Assembly (NCBI RefSeq): GCF_004124235.1
Contig: NZ_CP032487.1
Location: forward strand, 4,154,001-4,218,000
DNA: 64,000 nucleotides
From: Yersinia hibernica
GTDB taxonomy: Bacteria > Pseudomonadota > Gammaproteobacteria > Enterobacterales > Enterobacteriaceae
Direction: 5' to 3'
This document shows positions 8,899 through 17,701 of the stretch, piece after piece. A program made the translations under genes and the position numbers. Every line of letters starts with the position of its first letter. Position 1 is the first letter of the stretch. Below the pieces are notes generated by a model that ran no database searches, was not told where the DNA came from, and saw nothing but the letters and a program-made list of their open reading frames with translations.

Positions 8899-10308
8899 TT
8901 ACAGCTCGATGGCAAAATATTGCTTGGCGTTATCGAAGCAGATGTTTTTCACCATGGAACCCAGCAGCTCAATATCCGCCGGAGCTTCACCGTCTTCGAC
9001 CCAACGGCCAATCATTTGGCACAGGATGCGGCGGAAGTATTCATGGCGGGTATAAGACAAGAAGCTACGGCTGTCAGTCAGCATGCCAACAAAGCGGCTC
9101 AGCAAACCAAGCTGCGCCAATTGGGTCATTTGACGTTGCATGCCATCTTTCTGGTCATTAAACCACCAGCCAGAACCAAACTGCATTTTCCCCGCCGCCC
9201 CCTCACCCTGGAAGTTACCCACCATGGTGCCGATCACTTCGTTATCACGTGGGTTCAGACAGTAGAGAATGGTTTTTGGCAAGGTATTACGCAGGCCCTG
9301 CGCATCCAACAAGCGAGACAAAGGCTGCGCCAGTGGCTGGTCATTAATAGAATCAAAGCCAATATCTGGCCCGACCAGATTGAACATGCGGCTGTTGTTG
9401 TTACGCAGTGCGCCGATGTGATACTGCTGCACCCATTCACGACGGTGATATTCACCAGACAGGAACAGCAATACGGCAGTCTTGAATTGTGCGGCCTCTT
9501 CAGCGCTTGGCTGATGACCGGCCAGACGACGAGCAAGAATGCTATCCAGAGTCGCCTCATCTGCCTCGCCGTACACCACAACATCCAGCGCATGGTCAGA
9601 TACTTTACAACCATGAGCGGCAAAGTGGTCCATACGTTTGTTCAGTGCAGTACACAAATCGGCGAACCGGCTAATAGCGGTGTCAGCGGCAGCTTCCAGA
9701 CGCTGCATGTAGTCGTTGAAACCCGCAGCTTCAATATTGAAAGCTTTATCCGGCCGCCAGCTTGGCAACACTTTGATATTAAAGCTGCCATCAGCAGCAA
9801 TGGCTTTATGGTGGCGCAGATCATCAATCGGGTCATCAGTGGTACCGACCATTTTAACATTCATCTGCTGCATGATTCCGCGCGCAGAGAAACTGTCCTG
9901 CGCCAGTAACTCATTACCGCACTGCCAGATTTCATCTGCCGTGGCTGGGGACAATAACTTACCTGTAATACCAAATGGGCGGCGTAACTCAAGATGAGTC
10001 CAGTGATATAGTGGGTTACCGATAGTATGAGGAACCGTTGCAGCCCAAGCATCAAACTTCTCGCGGTCACTTGCATCGCCAGTACAGAAACGTTCTGCCA
10101 CCCCATTAGTGCGCATAGCGCGCCATTTATAATGGTCACCTTTCAACCAGATGTCATACAGATTTTTAAAGCGGTAGTTTTCTGCAATCTGTTCTGGCGG
10201 TAAATGGCAGTGATAATCATAGATCGGTTGATCTTTTGCATAGTCATGATACAGACGACGGGCAAATTCAGTGTCGAGCAAAAAGTCTTCGGTCAAAAAC
10301 TGCGCCAT
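8899..10308 (-). CDS. uxaC: Glucuronate (uronate) isomerase UxaC
   Basis: A 469-residue uronate isomerase of the amidohydrolase-like superfamily, converting D-glucuronate to D-fructuronate and D-galacturonate to D-tagaturonate. The metal-binding DYHCHLPP motif is near residue 35, and conserved segments [28 protein letters not shown] and [17 protein letters not shown] follow. I start at 10308 (MAQFLTEDF): GAGGAAC lies seven bases upstream and it matches E. coli. A start eight codons earlier at 10332 is possible. It is the first gene of the operon. Confidence 0.96.
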   Translation of the reverse strand: MAQFLTEDFLLDTEFARRLYHDYAKDQPIYDYHCHLPPEQIAENYRFKNLYDIWLKGDHYKWRAMRTNGVAERFCTGDASDREKFDAWAATVPHTIGNPLYHWTHLELRRPFGITGKLLSPATADEIWQCGNELLAQDSFSARGIMQQMNVKMVGTTDDPIDDLRHHKAIAADGSFNIKVLPSWRPDKAFNIEAAGFNDYMQRLEAAADTAISRFADLCTALNKRMDHFAAHGCKVSDHALDVVVYGEADEATLDSILARRLAGHQPSAEEAAQFKTAVLLFLSGEYHRREWVQQYHIGALRNNNSRMFNLVGPDIGFDSINDQPLAQPLSRLLDAQGLRNTLPKTILYCLNPRDNEVIGTMVGNFQGEGAAGKMQFGSGWWFNDQKDGMQRQMTQLAQLGLLSRFVGMLTDSRSFLSYTRHEYFRRILCQMIGRWVEDGEAPADIELLGSMVKNICFDNAKQYFAIEL

Positions 10309-10360
10309 ATTAGGTTCCTCACTTGAGTACATCTTAGAGTACTGCTTTCTGTTATCGCGA

Positions 10361-10377
10361 AGTTATCACACCAATTT
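10361..10377 (-). promoter_or_regulatory. Candidate ExuR operator before uxaC
   Basis: On the minus strand the sequence reads AAATTGGTGTGATAACT, similar to the AAATTGGTAT...ACCAATTT palindrome recognised by ExuR/UxuR regulators, about 55 bases before the uxaC start. The right half is degenerate, so this is a tentative site. A CRP-like half site (TGTGATATCACTCA) lies at 10521-10534 in the same intergenic region. Confidence 0.35.
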
Positions 10378-10759
10378 CATCTATCGTCCAGTACTTTTTT
10401 ATAGATAGAGATCGCAAAAACCTAACAAAAAGAACAAATACTCAACATTTATAGTCCATTTAGTCCCTTGCGGCACTAAGCCTGCTGAGTTCTATTATTC
10501 CCTAATTGAAAAGTGGTTTTTGTGATATCACTCAACTTTTAAATCTGTATGACAAGTTATTGTTGCGTCGCCATCAGTCATCTCATTCGCAATGTTCAAA
10601 CAAATGCACTGATTTGGCCTTAATGGGAATACAGAAGAATGAGCTCCGTACCAGCACTGCGGTCTCAAATAGGGAGGGATCCCCAAAATAGTTGAAGCTA
10701 TCAACAGCACACCAGGTACCACCGCATGCACAGCGATGCCGGATTGGACCAAATTGCGT

Positions 10760-10790
10760 CATGAAACGTCACGACAGGCGGCGTTTCATG
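10760..10790 (+). promoter_or_regulatory. Inverted repeat in the exuT leader
   Basis: CATGAAACG (10760-10768) and CGTTTCATG (10782-10790) are a perfect 9-bp inverted repeat with a 13-base loop, 31 bases before exuT. It could be a regulator site or an mRNA hairpin. The remainder of the 513-base uxaC-exuT interval holds the divergent promoters; I see no gene in it. Confidence 0.45.
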
Positions 10791-10821
10791 GCAGTAATCT
10801 AAGACTGGGAGAAAGTTATAA

Positions 10822-12126
10822 ATGATGCGTAAAATTAAAGGCTTACGCTGGTACATGATCGCTTTGGTTACCGTTGGTACCATATTAGGTTACCTAACAC
10901 GTAACGCGATTGCCGTTGCCGCACCGACGTTGCAAGAGCAGTTACATATCACGACTCAGCAATACTCTTATATTATCGCTGCTTATTCAGCCGCTTATAC
11001 CCTGATGCAACCGGTAGCCGGTTATATTCTGGATGTGATGGGCACCAAAGTAGGCTATGCCATGTTTGCCGTGATGTGGGCCATATTCTGTATGAGCACT
11101 GCATTGGCCAGCAGCTGGGGCGGCTTAGCCATTGCACGTGGTGCGGTCGGTGCCGCCGAGGCGGCGATGATCCCTGCCGGTCTGAAAGCCACCAGTGAAT
11201 GGTTCCCGGCAAAAGAACGTTCCATTGCTGTAGGCTATTTCAACGTGGGTTCTTCCATTGGCGGCATGATAGCTCCACCATTAGTGGTCTGGGCTATCGT
11301 GATGCATAGTTGGCAGATGGCCTTTATTATCACCGGTCTGCTCAGCCTGATTTGGGCCATTGCTTGGTTAATCCTGTACAAACACCCGAAAGATCAGAAA
11401 AAACTATCTGATGAAGAACGTGAGTACATCCTCAGTGGCCAGGAAGCACAGCATTCTACTGCTAACTCCAAAAAGATGTCTGCCATGCAGATTATCCGTA
11501 ATCGCCAGTTCTGGGGTATTGCAATCCCGCGTTTCTTGGCGGAACCGGCTTGGGGGACATTCAATGCGTGGATCCCACTGTTCATGTTCAAAGCTTATGG
11601 CTTTAATCTGAAAGAAATTGCGATGTTTGCCTGGATGCCAATGCTATTTGCCGACTTGGGCTGCATTCTCGGTGGTTACCTGCCGCCGTTGTTCCAGAAA
11701 TACTTCAAAGTTAACCTGATTGTTTCTCGCAAACTAGTCGTGACAATGGGTGGCTTATTAATGATTGGGCCGGGCACCATCGGCCTGTTCACCAGCCCTT
11801 ACGCGGCGATTGCCCTATTGTGTGTGGGGGGCTTTGCGCACCAATCACTGTCTGGAGCACTGATTACGCTATCTTCTGACGTCTTTGGCCGTAATGAAGT
11901 CGCCACCGCCAACGGCTTGACGGGTATGGCGGCCTGGACTGCCAGTACCTTGTTTGCTCTGGTCGTGGGTGCCCTGGCCGATACCATGGGCTTCAGCCCA
12001 CTGTTTGCTGCACTGGCCGTATTTGATGTGTTGGCGGTAATTGTTATCTGGACGGTACTGCAAAACCGCCCGGCAGCTGAGCCCGCGGTCGATCCGGTAC
12101 ACCAATCGCCAGCCGGACAGAACTAA
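10822..12126 (+). CDS. exuT: Hexuronate transporter ExuT
   Basis: A 434-residue major facilitator superfamily transporter (anion:cation symporter branch) importing galacturonate and glucuronate by proton symport. Twelve hydrophobic segments are evident. Signature regions include GYLTRNAIAVAAPTL, the MFS loop PVAGYILDVMGTKVGYA, RGAVGAAEAAMIPAG and SEWFPAKERSIAVG. GGGAG at 10807-10811 precedes tandem ATGs (10822 and 10825). It is divergent from uxaCBA and supplies their substrates. Confidence 0.96.
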   Translation: MMRKIKGLRWYMIALVTVGTILGYLTRNAIAVAAPTLQEQLHITTQQYSYIIAAYSAAYTLMQPVAGYILDVMGTKVGYAMFAVMWAIFCMSTALASSWGGLAIARGAVGAAEAAMIPAGLKATSEWFPAKERSIAVGYFNVGSSIGGMIAPPLVVWAIVMHSWQMAFIITGLLSLIWAIAWLILYKHPKDQKKLSDEEREYILSGQEAQHSTANSKKMSAMQIIRNRQFWGIAIPRFLAEPAWGTFNAWIPLFMFKAYGFNLKEIAMFAWMPMLFADLGCILGGYLPPLFQKYFKVNLIVSRKLVVTMGGLLMIGPGTIGLFTSPYAAIALLCVGGFAHQSLSGALITLSSDVFGRNEVATANGLTGMAAWTASTLFALVVGALADTMGFSPLFAALAVFDVLAVIVIWTVLQNRPAAEPAVDPVHQSPAGQN

Positions 12127-12157
12127 CTCAAGTTACCATGATTAAGCTATAGACGCT

Positions 12158-12190
12158 AAAAGCCCGGTCAAACATGGCCGGGCTTTTTTT
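12158..12190 (+). terminator. exuT terminator
   Basis: AAAGCCCGG (12158-12166) pairs with CCGGGCTTT, ending in a run of seven or more T. It separates exuT from exuR. Confidence 0.92.
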
Positions 12191-12265
12191 ATCCCCCTCC
12201 GGCCCCTATTTACCGCACATTTTCCATCATAACTGTGATAGCAATAACTAGAACCCAGTAGGGAT

Positions 12266-12281
12266 AAGTGGTATAACAAGT
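12266..12281 (+). promoter_or_regulatory. Candidate operator before exuR
   Basis: AAGTGGTATAACAAGT is an imperfect palindrome centred on GTATAAC, of the kind bound by GntR/FadR-type repressors. It lies about 90 bases before exuR and suggests autoregulation. The match is by eye only. Confidence 0.35.
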
Positions 12282-12368
12282 CCAATTGTATCTCCTACGG
12301 GATATCATGCCTTCCAGACAAAATGAGCCGCAAGATTTGTGGCCTCAATTGATCCAAGAGCCTTAATC

Positions 12369-13184
12369 ATGGAATTCACAGAAACCAGACGGTTGTACCA
12401 GCAGTTAGCCGCAGAGTTAAAGCAGCGCATCGAAGCCGGTGTTTATCCGGTGGGTGATAAATTGCCCGCAGAACGCTACATTTCCGAAGAAATGAATGTC
12501 AGCCGCACCGTGGTTCGTGAAGCGATTATCATGTTGGAAGTGGAAGGCTATGTCGAAGTGCGCAAAGGCTCTGGCATCCACGTGATGTCGAATCAACAAA
12601 AGCATTTAGTCATGCCGAACCAGGGTATTGAATTTGCGACCGCCGGCCCTTTTGAGCTGTTACAGGCGCGTCAGTTGATCGAAAGTAATATTGCTGAATT
12701 TGCCGCCACACAAGTGACTCGGCAGGATATCGTGCAATTAATCGAGATCCAAAAACATGCGCGGCAAGAAGATCGTTTTCGTGACTCGCAGTGGGATTTG
12801 AAATTCCATGTGCAAGTGGCATTGGCGACACAAAACACCGCCATGGCGACGATCGTCGAAAAAATGTGGAGCCAGCGGGTACATAACCCTTACTGGATCA
12901 AACTGCATGAACATATTGATGATAAATCTATCGAGAGTTGGTGCGAAGATCACGACCGGATCCTTGAAGCTCTGATGCGCAAAGATCCCTACGCCAGTAA
13001 GCTCGCCATGTGGCAACATTTGGAAAATACCAAGCAGATGCTGTTTCGCGCGACTACCGATGATTTCGAGTTTAATGTGGACCGCTATCTATTTACTGAA
13101 AACCCGGTGGTTCACCTTGATATCCCAAAAGAACTGGCTGTCAACATAACCGGTAAGCAACAACCGAGTGAGTCACTCAAGTAA
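12369..13184 (+). CDS. exuR: Hexuronate-responsive GntR-type repressor ExuR
   Basis: A 271-residue FadR-subfamily GntR regulator. The N-terminal winged helix (about residues 8-75: [16 protein letters not shown]...[22 protein letters not shown]) is followed by an all-helical FCD effector domain carrying the metal-binding histidines ([27 protein letters not shown]). It is expected to repress exuT and uxaCBA until hexuronate or tagaturonate is present. ATG 12369 matches the E. coli MEIT start; an upstream in-frame start at 12339 is less likely. Confidence 0.95.
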   Translation: MEFTETRRLYQQLAAELKQRIEAGVYPVGDKLPAERYISEEMNVSRTVVREAIIMLEVEGYVEVRKGSGIHVMSNQQKHLVMPNQGIEFATAGPFELLQARQLIESNIAEFAATQVTRQDIVQLIEIQKHARQEDRFRDSQWDLKFHVQVALATQNTAMATIVEKMWSQRVHNPYWIKLHEHIDDKSIESWCEDHDRILEALMRKDPYASKLAMWQHLENTKQMLFRATTDDFEFNVDRYLFTENPVVHLDIPKELAVNITGKQQPSESLK

Positions 13185-13252
13185 CTGGGTCGGCTGTCGT
13201 CTGCCATCCGTGAGAGCCTGGGGTAGTTTTAGTTGCAAACACTGCCGCTTAA

Positions 13253-13290
13253 CCCCGGCGCTTTAAATGCGCGGGGGGCAAATTTTTGCT
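13253..13290 (+). terminator. Probable exuR terminator
   Basis: CCCCGGCGC and GCGCGGGG form a GC-rich stem with one bulged G around 13253-13276, followed by GGCAAATTTTT. Confidence 0.5.
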
Positions 13291-13467
13291 GCTTTGTGGT
13301 CAGTAAATGTCGAGTTCTGTCAGCAAATGTCAGTGTCGGGCCTGTTTTTAAACTATTGCTTAAAAAACACTCAATTAGTCCCTATATTTCCCTGTTTCAT
13401 ACCCCGCTATTTTGCTAAAGTGGCAGCACTTTTTTATTCGGGTGCTTTGGGAGCGAAACGCAAATAC

Positions 13468-13962
13468 ATGCGCTGGTTGTTTGCTCTGTTTATTGCAGTC
13501 TCTGGCTGGGTCGGTTCGGCTTCCGGCAGCCTGCTATCGTCCACACATCCCGCATCAGGTATCGCGTCACCTGCGGTTGACTGCCACTATGTCAGCAGCA
13601 GCTCACCATCCGTCAATGTATTTTCGTCATACCTGCGCCTGCAAAAGAAAGCCTTGTATTCACAGTTGCGTCTGATGGGTATGCCGGCCAAAAAAACCGC
13701 CATAAAAAACCGGTTGGGTGCCCTTAAATTTGCCGGTTCAGCCAGCCCATCATTCGCTAATAACATCTGGCATGACACACATCTGGCGATGTCCCGTCAT
13801 TATCGTGCGGATGAAATCTATAAACAGCCACGCCAATCACTGCCCCTGTTGAAGTATTCCAATTGGATATTCTATGCATCAACACAGCAAAATCGTGTGG
13901 GAGGCTGGAAAGAGAGTAATACTCAATATAGCGGGATGCTTACCTATCACCTTATGGCGTGA
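13468..13962 (+). CDS. Unrecognised putative exported protein
   Basis: A 164-residue open frame starting with a plausible signal peptide (MRWLFALFIAVSGWVGSASG). I do not recognise the mature part, which is serine-rich and basic with a single cysteine near the start. The frame stays open upstream to 13267, so a longer start is possible. No strong ribosome binding site is visible, although GGGAG lies 15 bases before ATG 13468. It lies between exuR and yqjA, where E. coli has no comparable gene, and may not be expressed. Confidence 0.4.
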   Translation: MRWLFALFIAVSGWVGSASGSLLSSTHPASGIASPAVDCHYVSSSSPSVNVFSSYLRLQKKALYSQLRLMGMPAKKTAIKNRLGALKFAGSASPSFANNIWHDTHLAMSRHYRADEIYKQPRQSLPLLKYSNWIFYASTQQNRVGGWKESNTQYSGMLTYHLMA

Positions 13963-14154
13963 TGCTTTCTCTGTTGTCGTAATACTGAGCATCGCCACAA
14001 GAAGTAAATTTACCTCTAGATATCAGCGAGTTGGTTTGCTCTGGTCCATTTGTCAAACTATCGCTAAAACACGAAAAGCCATCAGATATCTTTATAATCG
14101 TGTTTATATCCATAACGATGCATACAACAAACAATGACGTTTTAGGAATACCAG

Positions 14155-14847
14155 ATGGATATCATTAAAGAACTCTTACATGCTTTATGGGCGCAAGACT
14201 ACGAGACACTGGCGAACCCGTCATTGGTCTGGGCCATCTACATCCTGCTATTTGTGATACTTTTTCTGGAAAATGGCTTACTCCCGGCGGCCTTTTTACC
14301 CGGTGACAGCTTGCTGATTTTGGTCGGGGTATTGATTGCCAAAGGAGCCATGAGTTTCCCGGTGACTTTAGTGGTATTAACCACGGCAGCCAGTCTTGGT
14401 TGCTGGGTCAGCTATATTCAGGGGCGATGGCTGGGCAATACAAAAGTGGTGCAAGGGTGGCTATCCCATCTGCCAGCCCATTACCACCAGCGGGCCCATA
14501 ACTTATTCCACCGCCATGGATTATCCGCCTTATTGGTCGGGCGTTTCTTGGCCTTCGTGCGCACCTTATTGCCAACAATCGCTGGCCTTTCTGGCCTAAA
14601 TAATGCTCGTTTTCAATTCTTTAACTGGATGAGTGGGTTGCTGTGGGTCTTGATCCTAACCACAATGGGCTTTGCTTTTGGCAAAACACCGGTATTCCTG
14701 AAATACGAAGATGAAGTGATGTTCTTCCTGATGTTGCTGCCTCTGGCCCTCTTGGTGATTGGCCTGTTTGGTTCTTTATATGTGCTTTGGCGTAAGAAAA
14801 GTAATGCTTCCGCGAATGACAGCAATGATAAAGGTAAGTCAGAGTGA
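14155..14847 (+). CDS. yqjA: DedA-family membrane protein YqjA
   Basis: A 230-residue DedA/VTT-domain inner-membrane protein. The family signature [16 protein letters not shown]...GVLIAKGAM and the conserved [20 protein letters not shown], with its re-entrant-loop arginines, are present. DedA proteins act in polyprenyl-phosphate or phospholipid flipping and proton-dependent membrane homeostasis; E. coli YqjA supports growth at alkaline pH and drug tolerance. The stop codon overlaps the GTG of mzrA, indicating one transcription unit. Confidence 0.95.
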   Translation: MDIIKELLHALWAQDYETLANPSLVWAIYILLFVILFLENGLLPAAFLPGDSLLILVGVLIAKGAMSFPVTLVVLTTAASLGCWVSYIQGRWLGNTKVVQGWLSHLPAHYHQRAHNLFHRHGLSALLVGRFLAFVRTLLPTIAGLSGLNNARFQFFNWMSGLLWVLILTTMGFAFGKTPVFLKYEDEVMFFLMLLPLALLVIGLFGSLYVLWRKKSNASANDSNDKGKSE

Positions 14848-15233
14848 TTAACCTCAGGGGCCGTTTTGGCCGGCCAATTTGGCACTATCTCATGCTACCA
14901 GTGACCCTTTTGTTGCTGGTAGCGCTGCTATTTACTCCCATCATTATGCGTACAGAAAGTGCATTAAAAATCCGCCCTAATCAGCAGGGATTATCATTGC
15001 CAGATGGATTTTCTCTGTATCAACATCTTGATCAGCGCGGCATTCGGATCAAAAGTATCACCCCTGAGAGTGGCAGTCTGGTGGTTAGCCTTGAGTCTGC
15101 GGAGCAGCAACAAGAAGCCATCAAAGCTTTGCAGGATATCTTGCCAAGCGGTTATGTCATTGTCTCCAGTGAGTCGAAGAAACGTCAGCGCTTATTGCCC
15201 GCCTTTAGAAATGACCTGCAAAATGTAGGGTAA
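14844..15233 (+). CDS. mzrA: EnvZ/OmpR modulator MzrA
   Basis: A 129-residue single-pass inner-membrane protein. One N-terminal transmembrane helix (about residues 14-34) is followed by a small periplasmic domain with the conserved [28 protein letters not shown]. The E. coli homologue binds EnvZ and links CpxA and EnvZ/OmpR signalling. The GTG start overlaps the yqjA stop (GTGA). N-terminal sequence is divergent, but the periplasmic segment and position are diagnostic. Confidence 0.88.
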   Translation: MINLRGRFGRPIWHYLMLPVTLLLLVALLFTPIIMRTESALKIRPNQQGLSLPDGFSLYQHLDQRGIRIKSITPESGSLVVSLESAEQQQEAIKALQDILPSGYVIVSSESKKRQRLLPAFRNDLQNVG

Positions 15234-15322
15234 TCGGCACCACGGGGGGGGGTATCTCCCCGTCGTTTGGCCTGTGTTATTACCCATTTATTCTGCTGAT
15301 ATCTGATTAATCTATAAAAAAT

Positions 15323-15340
15323 CCCCAAGTAAACTTGGGT
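15323..15340. other. Palindrome between mzrA and yqjC
   Basis: CCCAAGT and ACTTGGG form a near-perfect short hairpin. Reading the minus strand, it is followed by GATTTTTTAT, so it has terminator form toward mzrA although no minus-strand gene is present. A GC-rich hairpin just after mzrA near 15243-15262 is a possible mzrA end. Confidence 0.4.
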
Positions 15341-15421
15341 ATCATATAATTCAGCGCTATGCTTAGTCATTCATAGCGACCTATTTCACCCCCGATTCAT
15401 GCTGTAAAAGGAAGCAATACC

Positions 15422-15808
15422 ATGTTGTTACGTACCGTTTTTTCGCTACGAGCCGCTCTTCTGCTGATATTACCAATGATTGCATTTTGCAGTGCCGCCC
15501 AAACAAATGAATGCGACACCAAAGCCAATGAAATTCAACAGCAGATTGATTATGCCAAACAGCATGGCAACACGCGCCGCGCCGCCGGTCTGGAAACGGC
15601 CTTGAAAGAAGTTAAAAGCAATTGTACTGTTGAAAGTCTGAAAGCCGAGCGGCAGAAAAAAATTAATGAAAAGCAGCGCAAAGTTGCTGAGCGTAAACAA
15701 GAACTCAAAGAAGCCCAGCAAAAAGGTGATGCCAGCAAAATTGCTAACAAACAGAAAAAGTTAGCAGAAGCTCAAGCTGAGTTAAAGCAAGCTCAAGCAC
15801 AGAAGTAG
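15422..15808 (+). CDS. yqjC: DUF1090 periplasmic protein YqjC
   Basis: A 128-residue protein with a signal peptide (about 26 residues, ending CSAAQ) and a long, highly charged coiled coil of Lys/Glu/Gln heptads over about residues 35-128. Two cysteines are conserved (ECDTKAN, SNCTVES). This is the DUF1090 family, of unknown function, induced by acid or osmotic stress in E. coli. It starts the yqjCDEK-yqjF set, which keeps E. coli order. Confidence 0.9.
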   Translation: MLLRTVFSLRAALLLILPMIAFCSAAQTNECDTKANEIQQQIDYAKQHGNTRRAAGLETALKEVKSNCTVESLKAERQKKINEKQRKVAERKQELKEAQQKGDASKIANKQKKLAEAQAELKQAQAQK

Positions 15809-15932
15809 CAACCCCGAGTTTACACACCAACATAGTGGGCTATTGGGGAATTATTAGGATGATTAACCTATCAACTTCCCTAAAAATTCACTAGATTAAG
15901 TATTCACCTCAGTTATGTTAAGGAGCTATTAC

Positions 15933-16238
15933 ATGCCACAAGATAAAACCTCTGAACATTTACGCGCTGAACTTAAGTCACTTGCGGATACTTTGGAAGA
16001 AGTGCTGCAATCTTCGACCGATAAGCCGAAAGCTGAGTTAGATAAGCTACGGGCCAAGGCGGAAAGCGCGCTGAAAGATACTCGTGAACGGTTGAGCGAA
16101 ACTAGCGATAGAATTGCTGCCCAAACCAAAGAAATTGCTGATAAAGCTGACCACTATGTCCATGACAAACCTTGGCATGGCGTGGGTATCGGTGCCGCAG
16201 TCGGCGTGGTGTTAGGCGTTCTGCTGTCTCGCCGCTGA
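15933..16238 (+). CDS. yqjD: ElaB/YqjD-type ribosome-associated membrane protein
   Basis: A 101-residue DUF883 protein: an amphipathic helical N-terminal part and one C-terminal transmembrane helix (GVGIGAAVGVVLGVLLSRR) forming a tail anchor. The E. coli homologue binds 70S/100S ribosomes in stationary phase and tethers them to the membrane. AAGGAG at 15920-15925 is seven bases before ATG 15933, which rules out the in-frame start at 15915. Confidence 0.95.
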   Translation: MPQDKTSEHLRAELKSLADTLEEVLQSSTDKPKAELDKLRAKAESALKDTRERLSETSDRIAAQTKEIADKADHYVHDKPWHGVGIGAAVGVVLGVLLSRR

Positions 16239-16240
16239 TT

Positions 16241-16636
16241 ATGGCTGAAATTCCTCAAACTCAGGGCCCCGGTAAAGGGGTCCTCGATACCGTCCATCGC
16301 ATCGTCACCATCGTGGTTGGCATGGTTGAAACCCGTGTTCGGCTGGTCGCTATTGAGCTGGAAGAGGAAAAAGCAACACTGATTCAGTTGTTGTTGATGG
16401 CGGGGGTCACTCTGCTGTTTACCGCTTTCGGTTTGATGAGTCTACTGGTGTTAGTGATATGGGCTATTGATCCTGCCTATCGTTTAATCGCGTTGGGGTC
16501 GACTACCGCGGCGCTATTAGTGCTGGCGATAATCGGTGTTATCTGGACACTCAGCAAAGCGCGCCGTTCCACACTGCTGGGCGCAACGCGCAAGCAATTG
16601 GAAACAGACCGCGAATTATTGGAGAAAGAGCGTTGA
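16241..16636 (+). CDS. yqjE: Phage-holin-like membrane protein YqjE
   Basis: A 131-residue DUF1469/PF07332-type protein with two transmembrane helices (LLLMAGVTLLFTAFGLMSLLVLVIW and ALLVLAIIGVIWTL) between charged helices. The family is described as holin-like, but its role is unknown; in E. coli it travels with yqjD. It begins two bases after yqjD and overlaps yqjK, so the three are translationally coupled. Confidence 0.93.
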   Translation: MAEIPQTQGPGKGVLDTVHRIVTIVVGMVETRVRLVAIELEEEKATLIQLLLMAGVTLLFTAFGLMSLLVLVIWAIDPAYRLIALGSTTAALLVLAIIGVIWTLSKARRSTLLGATRKQLETDRELLEKER

Positions 16637-16917
16637 GTCGCCGTCAATTAGCACAGGAAAAGGCTGCATTGTTACGTGAGATCCAGCAACAACGTCTGGA
16701 TCTCGCGCACAGCACCGCGCATTGGATTGAAGTGACTGCACCTTATGACCGTGGCTGGGCAAAAATCGTCAGTATGCGAAAATATTTGATGGTAGGTTCA
16801 AGCTTGGTGGCACTATACGGCATCCGCCACCCCAGCAAGTTCATCCGCTGGTCACGAAGAGCGGTCAGCGCATGGGGCACTATCCAATTGTTTCGCAATA
16901 CTTTTTTCTTACGTTAA
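16633..16917 (+). CDS. yqjK: YqjK-like protein
   Basis: A 94-residue basic protein of the YqjK family with an N-terminal charged helix (SRRQLAQEKAALLREIQQQRLDL) and a weakly hydrophobic centre (MVGSSLVALYGIRHP). It starts at TTG 16633, overlapping the yqjE stop TGA by three bases, an arrangement that fixes the unusual start. Function unknown; sequence and order agree with E. coli yqjK. Confidence 0.87.
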   Translation: MSRRQLAQEKAALLREIQQQRLDLAHSTAHWIEVTAPYDRGWAKIVSMRKYLMVGSSLVALYGIRHPSKFIRWSRRAVSAWGTIQLFRNTFFLR

Positions 16918-16982
16918 TCGCCGATTTTACCGCACTGCCACAGCGCAATTATCTTATGTTTGATAACATATAAACATCACCC

Positions 16983-17018
16983 AGCCTGCTGTTAACTTTC
17001 GCCATAGGCAGGCTTTTA
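16983..17018 (+). terminator. yqjCDEK terminator
   Basis: AGCCTGC (16983-16989) pairs with GCAGGCT (17008-17014), followed by TTTAT. The rest of the gap up to yqjF is an AT-rich promoter region with no gene. Confidence 0.7.
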
Positions 17019-17221
17019 TGTTCTGTCACTTCAGTTTTTTTGATGAAAAACGACAGTTTTACTTGCTAACAACTTATCAACTTCTCGACTAACATTCTCT
17101 CATCAAGTCAGGGCGTTTGCACAAACACATTGGCAAACAATCATATATAAACTTTTTGATTAATAATTAACGCCAGCAGATATCAGGCATTAATACAAAA
17201 CACTTTTTGGAGAAGTCGTCG

Positions 17222-17617
17222 ATGAACAAATTACAAGATACTGGTCTGTTGGTAGCACGCATTCTGATGCCAATTCTGTTTATTGTTGCCGGTTACGGCA
17301 AAATGGGTGATGCCTATGCCGGTACCCAACAATATATGCAAGCAATGGGTGTCCCAGGGTTCTTCCTGCCACTGACGATTCTGTTAGAGTTTGGCGGCGG
17401 TCTGGCCATCCTGTTTGGCTTCTTGACCCGCACTACCGCGCTGTTCACTGCCGGCTTTACTCTTCTGACTGCATTGATTTTCCACACGAACTTTGCAGAA
17501 GGCGTTAACCAACTGATGTTCATGAAAAACCTGACCATTGCTGGCGGTTACATTGTATTAGCGGTTGCCGGCCCTGGTGGTTTCAGTATTGACCGCCTGC
17601 TGGGTAAGAAGTGGTAA
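17222..17617 (+). CDS. yqjF: DoxX-family membrane protein YqjF
   Basis: A 131-residue DoxX/quinol-oxidase-subunit-like inner-membrane protein with four helices. Conserved pieces are RILMPILFIVAGYGKM, LPLTILLEFGGGLAILFGFLTR and HTNFAEGVNQLMFMKNLTIAGGY. In E. coli yqjF is induced by nitroaromatics such as dinitrotoluene through YhaJ and YqhC. ATG 17222 has GGAG upstream and matches E. coli; the TTG at 17207 is an upstream in-frame alternative. It probably works with YqjG on quinone-like compounds. Confidence 0.94.
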   Translation: MNKLQDTGLLVARILMPILFIVAGYGKMGDAYAGTQQYMQAMGVPGFFLPLTILLEFGGGLAILFGFLTRTTALFTAGFTLLTALIFHTNFAEGVNQLMFMKNLTIAGGYIVLAVAGPGGFSIDRLLGKKW

Positions 17618-17654
17618 GCGCAGCAGCGAATATGAAGTTGCTATGTTAATTAAC

Positions 17655-17686
17655 CGCGCCCAATCATTTGAGAGGGCGCGTTTTTT
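17655..17686 (+). terminator. yqjF terminator or attenuator before yqjG
   Basis: CGCGCCC and GGGCGCG form a perfect 7-bp stem followed by six T, ending 15 bases before the yqjG start. Read-through would be needed if yqjF and yqjG share a promoter. Confidence 0.85.
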
Positions 17687-17701
17687 ATCGAGGGGGATAA
17701 A

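Noticed and set aside
8920..9909. A 329-codon open frame on the plus strand inside uxaC
   Set aside because: It lies wholly antisense to a full-length, well conserved uxaC, has no recognisable domain, and long antisense frames are common opposite GC-richer genes.
16241..16636. YqjE as a second holin for the secretion cassette
   Set aside because: The holin-like label is only a family description; the gene belongs to the conserved yqjCDEK backbone set 9 kb away.
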